From: CAVVNN01 sp963749605
Lineage (GTDB): Bacteria > Actinomycetota > Thermoleophilia > Solirubrobacterales > 70-9
Assembly: GCA_963749605.1 (NCBI GenBank)
Contig: CAVVNN010000004.1
Span: 310,001 to 374,000 of the forward strand
Length of the DNA: 64,000 nt
Direction of reading: 5' to 3'
The notes under the pieces were generated by a model. That model saw only the letters and a program-made list of their open reading frames with translations, had not been told where the DNA came from and searched no databases. Position numbers and translations under genes: made by a program. Every line of letters starts with the position of its first letter. The first letter of the stretch is position 1. Below, piece after piece: positions 58,829 through 64,000 of this stretch.

Positions 58829-59134
58829 ATGCGCGACGACTCAGACAACGACTTCGAGCGGCTGCTCTCGCCAGAGGACATTGCACGTACCTGTGGTCTT
58901 TCCCGCCGAGCGGTCTATCGGGCAATTGCGCGGGGCGAGCTGCAAGCGGCGCGGCTCTGCCATCGGCTCCGGGTTCAGCCTGCGGAGCTGGAGCGCTGGG
59001 TCGGCGAGCAAACGCTTACTCCGGCGCCTCCAGCGTCGGGGCGGGTGACGCGGTCCATGCGGAGCGTACGGCGCGGTAGCTTGAGAGCCATGCTTGACGG
59101 GGTTGGGGAAAGAGAGGCCGACAGTGAGCGTTGA
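58829..59134 (+). CDS. xis: Excisionase-like DNA-binding protein
   Basis: 101 residues from ATG 58829. A MerR-like/HTH_17 helix-turn-helix, SPEDIARTCGLSRRAVYRAI followed by the wing ARGELQAARLCHRLRVQPAEL, is typical of recombination directionality factors and excisionases. The frame is open upstream but that part is not protein-like. The end overlaps the integrase start by 11 bp, so the two are coupled. Confidence 0.82.
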   Translation: MRDDSDNDFERLLSPEDIARTCGLSRRAVYRAIARGELQAARLCHRLRVQPAELERWVGEQTLTPAPPASGRVTRSMRSVRRGSLRAMLDGVGEREADSER

Positions 59135-60408
59135 GCGGGTCGAGCGAAAGGGGGGAGCTGTCTGGCGCGTGCGCTGGCGCGACGAGCAGGGCCGGGCTCG
59201 CTCGAAAGTGGTCGGCCGCAAGCGCGACGCGGAAGCGTTCGAAGCGGAAGTCGTACGGCGTAAGCGCACCGGCGACCTGGACCTTCTGACGGGTGGGCGC
59301 GAGACGCTCGCCGACTTCGCCGAGGAGTGGTGGAAGCTCTACGCGGTGCCGAACCTGGCGGCGCGGACGCTGCGCAGCTACGCGGGCTTGTGGGATCGGC
59401 ACGTGCTGCCACGGCTCGGCTCGATGCGCCTCAACGCGATCACGCCAGAGGTGATCGAGCGCTTTCGGGTGGAACTGGAAGCCGATGGGGTGGGGCAGCC
59501 GACGATCTATCGGGCGCTCGCGCTTCTCCAGGGCATCCTGCGGCGAGCGGTTGAGTGGCGGCGGATCGGACACAACCCAGTCAAGGCCGTACAGAAGCCG
59601 AAGGTCCGACGCCATCGTGAGGTCCGCCCGCTGCCGCCCATCGCCGTCGAGCGACTACGGGCCGTTGCCGCCAAAGAGGCGTAAGCACGGCGCACGGGAC
59701 GCCACCTTGATCGGCCTGCTTGCCTACGCAGGTCTGCGGCCTCAGGAGGCGCAGGCTCTGTGTTGGGGTGACGTGCGCGAACGGACGCTCTTGGTCGAGA
59801 AGGCAGCGGACGGGCAGGGTGGCATCAAGACGACCAAGACGGGGCAGGCGCGCACCGTTCGCCTGCTTACGCCGCTTGCTCGTGACCTTGCGGAGTTGCG
59901 GCTCCTACGCGGTCGTCCCGACGACGACGCGCTCCTGTTCCCGAACGGTTCGGGCGGCGTCTGGAACGACCCGGCTTGGCAGACCTGGCACCGCGATGCT
60001 TGGGTGCCCGCGTGTCGAGCGATCGGCTTGGAGGGCGCGCGGCCCTACGACCTGCGCCACAGCTTCGTCTCTCTGCTGATCCACGAAGGGCGCAGCGTGG
60101 TCGAGGTCGCTCGACAGGCCGGGCACTCGCCGACGATGACGCTCGACGTCTACGCGCACGTCTTCGATGAGTTCGACATTGCCGAGCGCGTGTCTGCCGA
60201 GGATCAGATCAAGCAGGCGCGACACGATGTGTCCGTTTTGTGTCCGCCCGGCGCGGACGATGGGGAGGAGGAGCAGGAAGCCCCTGCTAATCCCTACAGC
60301 CCCATCTGCTTGCCGAGGATCTCCTTCATGACCTCGTCGGTGCCGCCGCCGATTGGGCCGAGGCGGGCGTCGCGGACGGCTCGCTCGATGCCGTACTCGC
60401 GCATGTAG
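59124..60408 (+). pseudogene. int: Tyrosine integrase of the element, one frameshift; 3' end crosses attR
   Basis: From GTG 59124 (GAGAGG six bases upstream), an SH3-like N-domain (VWRVRWRDEQGRARSK), core-binding domain (LAARTLRSYAGLWDRHVLP) and catalytic domain: Arg in YAGLRPQEA, Lys in KTTKTGQART, LRHSFVSLL, GHSPTMTLDVYAH with the Tyr nucleophile. The frame breaks between about 59640 and 59684 (TAA) as if one base were added; the second part then runs through the att repeat and stops at 60408 in dehydrogenase DNA. In the circular form it would instead end with the tail now at 50562-50659. Confidence 0.85.
60282..60331 (+). repeat. Right att copy (attR) inside the acyl-CoA dehydrogenase 3' end
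   Basis: Fifty bases identical to 50512-50561 except G for A at 60299. On the minus strand it encodes the last residues of the dehydrogenase (VMKEILGKQMGL, stop) plus the next 12 bases. The gene is therefore restored, not broken, by integration, the usual arrangement at a gene 3' end. Confidence 0.85.
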
Positions 60409-61472
60409 CCGTAGCCGCCGTGGATTTGGAGGGACTGGTCGGCGATCTCCAGGACGGCGCGCTGGGTGACGAGCTTGGCCATGGTCACGTCTTTGATGCA
60501 GTCCTGGCCCTCGTGGAAGAGGCGCAGCGAGTTGTAGGTGAGGGCGCGGGCGGCCTCGGCCTGGGTCGCCATCTCCGCCACCTTGTGACGGATCGCCTGG
60601 AAGTTGCCGATCGGCCGGCCGAAGGCCTTGCGCTCCTTGGCGTAGGAGACCGTCACCTCGATCAGCCGCTGCATCGCCCCGACGGCGCCGATCGCCATCA
60701 GCAGCCGCTCCCAGGCGAAGTTGGCCATGATCAGTTGGAAGCCCTCGTTCTCGGAGCCGAGCAGGTTCTCCTCCGGCACCTCGACGTCGGTGAAGGACAG
60801 CTCGCCGGTGTCGGATGAGTGCCAGCCCATCTTCTCCAGCTTCCGCGACACCTCGTAGCCGGGCATCTCGCGCTCCAGCACCAGGAAGGAGATGCCGTGG
60901 TGGCCGCCCTCCTGGGTCGTCTTGACGGCGCAGACGAGGAAGTCGGCGCGGACGCCGTTGGTGATGAAGGTCTTGGAGCCGTTGACGACGTAGCCGCCGT
61001 CGACCCGCTCGGCGAAGGTGGAGATGCCGGCGACGTCGGAGCCGGCGCCGGGCTCGGTGATCCCCAGCGCGCCGACCTTCTCGCCGGCGATTCCCGGAAC
61101 CAGCCAGCGCTGCTTCTGCTCCTCGCTGCCGAAGTTGAAGATCGGCGGCATCGCGATCGAGGTGTGGGCGTTGAGCCCGGCGGCGACCCCGCCCGATCCG
61201 CCCGAGCGCGCCAGCTCTTCGACCCAGACGGCGTCGTGCAGGTGGGTGCCGCCCTGGCCGCCGTAGCTCTCGGGGAACTTCAGCCCGAGGAAGCCCAGCT
61301 CGGCGCAGCGCCCGTAGAGCTCGCGGGGGAATTCGCGCGCCGCCTCCCACTCATCGACGTTGGGCGCGATCTCCTTCGCGACGAAGCGGCTGACGGTTTC
61401 GCGCAGCTCCTCGTGCTCCTCGCCGAACGGCGGCAGGATTGCACGCGCGCCTGTGTCCTTGATTACGGTCAT
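60294..61472 (-). CDS. Acyl-CoA dehydrogenase
   Basis: 392 residues. The family pattern is complete: FPESYGGQGG, GITEPGAGSDVAG, VNGSKTFITNG, and near the end QIHGGYGYMREYGIERAVRDARLGPI with the catalytic Glu region GGGTDEVM. An FAD enzyme that oxidises acyl-CoA to enoyl-CoA; specificity unknown. Its last 38 bases lie in attR. It is divergent from the DUF445 gene. Confidence 0.94.
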   Translation of the reverse strand: MTVIKDTGARAILPPFGEEHEELRETVSRFVAKEIAPNVDEWEAAREFPRELYGRCAELGFLGLKFPESYGGQGGTHLHDAVWVEELARSGGSGGVAAGLNAHTSIAMPPIFNFGSEEQKQRWLVPGIAGEKVGALGITEPGAGSDVAGISTFAERVDGGYVVNGSKTFITNGVRADFLVCAVKTTQEGGHHGISFLVLEREMPGYEVSRKLEKMGWHSSDTGELSFTDVEVPEENLLGSENEGFQLIMANFAWERLLMAIGAVGAMQRLIEVTVSYAKERKAFGRPIGNFQAIRHKVAEMATQAEAARALTYNSLRLFHEGQDCIKDVTMAKLVTQRAVLEIADQSLQIHGGYGYMREYGIERAVRDARLGPIGGGTDEVMKEILGKQMGL

Positions 61473-61502
61473 CCTGCGTCTGGCGCATCTTCCCCCATCG
61501 CG

Positions 61503-62774
61503 ATGGACAGCAAGACAATCAGCCTGATCACGATCCCGCTGTTCACCGGCGCGATCGGCTACGTGACCAACTGGACCGGGGTCTGGATGCTCTTCTACCC
61601 GATCCGGTTTCGCGGCTTTCGAGTGCCGGGCCTGAAGCAGCTCTCCAACCTGCTTCCCCGCCGGCTGCAGCAGATCCCGGGCGTGATGCAGGGCGGCTTC
61701 GGCTGGCAGGGCATCGTTCCGTCGCGGGCGGCGAAGATGGGCTCGATCGCGGTCGACAAGGGGATCGCGAAGCTGGGCGGCGCGGGCGACTTCTACGAAC
61801 GGCTCGACTCGGAGGCGATCGCCGAGCACGTCCTCGAGAACGCCAGCGACGAGATCCACGAGGTGGTCGATCGGATCATGGAGCGCGAGCACCCGCAGCT
61901 CTGGCACGACCTGCCGCCGCGGCTGCGCGAGGCGGTGCACGCCCGGGTCCAGGAGCAGCTTCCGGCCCTCGTCCACAGCATCACCGAGCAGATCGGCGCC
62001 CACGTCGACCAGCTCCTCAACGTGAAGCTGATGGTGATCCGCCGCATCGAGGAGACGCCGGAGCTGGCCAACCGGATCTTCCTCGAGGTGGGCCGCAGGG
62101 AGCTGCGCCTGATCGTCTACTTCGGCTTCGTCTTCGGGTTCCTGCTCGGCATCCCGACCGCGTTCCTCACGGTCGAGGTCTGGTCGATGTGGTGGCTGCT
62201 GCCGATCAGCGGGGTCCTGATCGGCTACACCACCAACCTGCTCGGGATCCGGATGATCTTCGAACCGGTCCGACCGCGGCGCATCGGCCCTCTCAGCGTG
62301 CAGGGGCTCTTCCTCAAGCGCCAACCCGAGGTGGCGGAGGTCTACGCCGAGATCATCGCCGACGACATCGTCACCGTCGGCAATATGGCCGAGGATCTCC
62401 TGCACGGCCCCAGCTCCGACCGCACCCGCCAGATGATCGAGGTCGCGCTGCGCCCGGCGGTCGACAACGCGGTCGGCCGCGCCCGGCCCGCGGTGCGGGT
62501 CGCGGTCGGCGCCCGCGAGTACGACCAGATCCGCTTCTCGGTCGCGGCGGAGGCCGCCGACCACACGATGGCGCCGCTCACCGACCCGGAGTTCGTCAGG
62601 GCACAGAGCCACGGCATCCGCGAATTCGTGGCGGCCCAGATGCGCAAGATGGACCCAACCGACTTCTCCGAGATGCTGCGCTCCGCGATGCGGGAGGACG
62701 AGTGGCTGCTCTACCTCCACGGCGCCGTGCTCGGCTTCGGCGCCGGCCTGATACACCTGGCGATCTTCGGATGA
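61503..62774 (+). CDS. DUF445 membrane protein
   Basis: 423 residues. A hydrophobic start (ISLITIPLFTGAIGYVTNWTG) and a second pair of membrane segments near residues 205-250 (FGFVFGFLLGIPTAFL, LPISGVLIGYTTNLL) both contain the G-Y-x-T-N motif typical of DUF445. A last helix lies near the C-terminus. Function unknown. Its stop overlaps the start of the Abi-alpha-like gene (ATGA). Confidence 0.88.
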   Translation: MDSKTISLITIPLFTGAIGYVTNWTGVWMLFYPIRFRGFRVPGLKQLSNLLPRRLQQIPGVMQGGFGWQGIVPSRAAKMGSIAVDKGIAKLGGAGDFYERLDSEAIAEHVLENASDEIHEVVDRIMEREHPQLWHDLPPRLREAVHARVQEQLPALVHSITEQIGAHVDQLLNVKLMVIRRIEETPELANRIFLEVGRRELRLIVYFGFVFGFLLGIPTAFLTVEVWSMWWLLPISGVLIGYTTNLLGIRMIFEPVRPRRIGPLSVQGLFLKRQPEVAEVYAEIIADDIVTVGNMAEDLLHGPSSDRTRQMIEVALRPAVDNAVGRARPAVRVAVGAREYDQIRFSVAAEAADHTMAPLTDPEFVRAQSHGIREFVAAQMRKMDPTDFSEMLRSAMREDEWLLYLHGAVLGFGAGLIHLAIFG

Positions 62775-63592
62775 GCGATGGACCCCGCAAGGACGATCTG
62801 GGACGCCCCCGGCGCCGGCGCCGCGCCGGCGCCGACGATCCCCCGCCGCTTCCCGAGCTGGTCCGGGCGACGCCCGGCCTGGCGCGGATCGCAGTCGCCG
62901 CGAGCTGGCGGAGCGCCGGCTGGGCCGCGGGCGCCTACGGGCGCGCCGCCTCCCGGGTGGCGCGGGCCGCGACCAGCGGCGAGCCGACTGCGCAGCTCCT
63001 GCAGGACGTCCGCGCCGACCTGCGCGAGTACGCCCGCGGGCTGCTCGGGATCTCCGACGGCGTGGCGCGATCGGGCCGCAGCCGCCGCGAGCTGAGGCGG
63101 GCGGCCACCGACTCCTCGGAGCAGGCGCTGCGTCGCCGCGGCGCCGAGCTGCTGCGCCAGTCGGCCGAGCTCGAGGTCGACGACCTGCACCCGGCCTACA
63201 TGCGCATCCTCGAAGCGCTCACCCCCGACGAGGGGCGCATCCTCCGCTTCCTCGCTCTCAACGGCCCCCAGCCCGCGGTCGACGTGCGGGCCGGCCTACC
63301 GCTCGCCTCGGCGCTGGTCTCGCAGGGCCACACGATGATCGGCGAGGAAGCCGGCTGCCTGCACGGCGACCGCATCCACCCCCACCTCGACAACCTGCAC
63401 CGGCTCGGGCTGATCTGGTTCTCGCGCGAGCCGGTCGAGGAGCCGCGGCGCTACCAGGTGCTCGAGGCCCAGCCCGACGTGGTCGAAGCGCTGGGCAAGG
63501 GCGGGCGCCTGGCGCGCACCGTCCGGCGCAGCATCCTGCTGACGCCGTTCGGTGAGGACTTCTGCGCGGTCTGCCTGCCGCTCGAGGATTAG
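62771..63592 (+). CDS. Abi-alpha (DUF4393)-like protein
   Basis: 273 residues. The C-terminal half has the Abi-alpha pattern: LHPAYMRILEALTPDEGRIL, LHGDRIHPHLDNLHRLGLI and a final LLTPFGEDFCAVCL. The N-terminus is basic and Ala-rich. Coupled with DUF445 by a 4-bp overlap. In some bacteria the family is linked with abortive infection, but here it is in ordinary chromosomal context and may have a household role. It meets the next gene with a 4-bp convergent overlap. Confidence 0.82.
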   Translation: MSDGPRKDDLGRPRRRRRAGADDPPPLPELVRATPGLARIAVAASWRSAGWAAGAYGRAASRVARAATSGEPTAQLLQDVRADLREYARGLLGISDGVARSGRSRRELRRAATDSSEQALRRRGAELLRQSAELEVDDLHPAYMRILEALTPDEGRILRFLALNGPQPAVDVRAGLPLASALVSQGHTMIGEEAGCLHGDRIHPHLDNLHRLGLIWFSREPVEEPRRYQVLEAQPDVVEALGKGGRLARTVRRSILLTPFGEDFCAVCLPLED

Positions 63593-64000
63593 AGGCCGTA
63601 GGAGCGGCCGATCACCTCGAGCATGATCTCGTCGGTGCCGGCGCCGATCCGGTTGAGGCGGACGTCGCGGTAGGCGCGCTCGATCTCGTACTCCTTCATG
63701 TAGCCGTAGCCGCCGTGGATCTGGATGCACTCGTCGGCCACCTCGCAGGCGATGCGGGAGGTGTAGAGCTTGGCCTCGGAGATCTCGCGGACCGGGTACT
63801 CGCCGTTGGCGTAGCGCCAGGCGGTCGCGTAGGTGAACTGCCTGGCCGCCTCGATCTTGGTCGCCATCTCGGCGAACTTGTGGCGGATCACCTGGAAGTT
63901 GCCGATCGAGCGGCCGAAGGCCTTGCGCTCCTTGGCGTAACTCGAGCGTCCGCTCGAACATCCGCTGCGCGCCGGCGACGGCGCCGGCGCAGGCGACCAT
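63589..64000 (-). CDS. Acyl-CoA dehydrogenase, C-terminal part (cut by window end, one frameshift)
   Basis: The last 137 or so residues of a second acyl-CoA dehydrogenase: QIHGGYGYMKEYEIERAYRD followed by NRIGAGTDEIM, ending EVIGRSYGL. The N-terminal part lies beyond base 64000. The frame breaks near 63939-63940: the codons for 'LE-YAKERKAFGRSIGN' are restored if one of the two A's (plus strand) is removed. It resembles the dehydrogenase at 60294 but ends differently, so it does not contain the att core. Confidence 0.88.
   Translation of the reverse strand, partial: WSPAPAPSPARSGCSSGRSSYAKERKAFGRSIGNFQVIRHKFAEMATKIEAARQFTYATAWRYANGEYPVREISEAKLYTSRIACEVADECIQIHGGYGYMKEYEIERAYRDVRLNRIGAGTDEIMLEVIGRSYGL

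Larger units (their letters stand above)
46503..60331. mobile_element. Tandem integrated elements in the 3' end of an acyl-CoA dehydrogenase gene
   Basis: Three copies of an att-like sequence lie at 46503-46542, 50512-50561 and 60282-60331, all in the same orientation; the last two match over 50 bp with one mismatch. The right copy forms the end of the intact dehydrogenase gene, so it is the natural attB. An xis-like gene and a tyrosine integrase lie next to it. Between copies are accessory genes of lower GC and unlike the flanks. The simplest reading is two related elements inserted one after the other (46.5-50.5 and 50.5-60.3 kb). Confidence 0.85.

Overview
The window is GC-rich bacterial DNA. 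Gene order (adk-map-rpmJ-rpsM-rpsK-rpsD-rpoA-rplQ, then truA), frequent GTG/TTG starts, two deazaflavin (F420)-type nitroreductase-family proteins, HtaA-like secreted proteins and a free-standing 70-residue biotinyl protein point to a deep-branching actinobacterium. Thermoleophilia/Solirubrobacterales is the best guess; this is inference from gene content, since no rRNA is present.

Region by region. 1-4.4 kb: end of the ribosomal/RNA polymerase operon (adk, map, rpmJ, rpsM, rpsK, rpsD, rpoA, rplQ; no infA between map and rpmJ). 4.4-6.8 kb: three overlapping genes for exported proteins. 6.8-22.6 kb: housekeeping genes (truA, surE, ligA, a PBP4-type carboxypeptidase, patatin, acyl-CoA synthetase, DsbA-like protein, tRNA-Pro, sodA, rubredoxin plus GMC oxidoreductase, LemA with a DUF3137-like protein, Nudix, ECF sigma with a membrane partner). 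22.6-29.2 kb: biotin genes bioA and bioB-bioF-bioD, split by a MarR regulator and a 14-TM-type efflux pump. 29.2-41.9 kb: diguanylate cyclase, AlkA, enoyl-CoA hydratase, biotinyl carrier, glycerol kinase, acyltransferase, SDRs and small membrane or secreted proteins. 42.0-45.5 kb: divergent arsenic locus (arsJ-gap versus arsR-arsM).

46.5-60.3 kb is an integrated accessory region built of at least two related elements placed in tandem at the 3' end of an acyl-CoA dehydrogenase gene. A 50-bp direct repeat (one mismatch) bounds 50.5-60.3 kb, and a diverged third copy lies at 46.5 kb. An excisionase-like gene and a tyrosine integrase lie at the right end. The integrase reading frame runs into the repeat, and its apparent missing C-terminal tail is found at the left end of each element, so attP seems to lie inside the 3' end of the integrase gene. 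Cargo includes a PD-(D/E)XK-like (DUF6602-type) protein directly followed by a large HEPN-motif protein, a second HEPN-motif/Ntn-hydrolase-like pair, a DUF4258-DUF2283 toxin-antitoxin-like pair, a dioxygenase-like/Zn-ribbon pair and two tiny basic proteins. Four otherwise unrelated cargo proteins carry R-N-x3-H. The module at 50.8-53.6 kb is the best candidate here for an undescribed (probably defence) system.

60.3-64 kb returns to chromosomal genes (acyl-CoA dehydrogenase, DUF445, Abi-alpha-like, second acyl-CoA dehydrogenase). Five apparent frameshifts in four genes (arsM twice, DUF6602 gene, integrase, last acyl-CoA dehydrogenase) all behave as one extra base, so sequencing or assembly indels must be considered before calling them pseudogenes.
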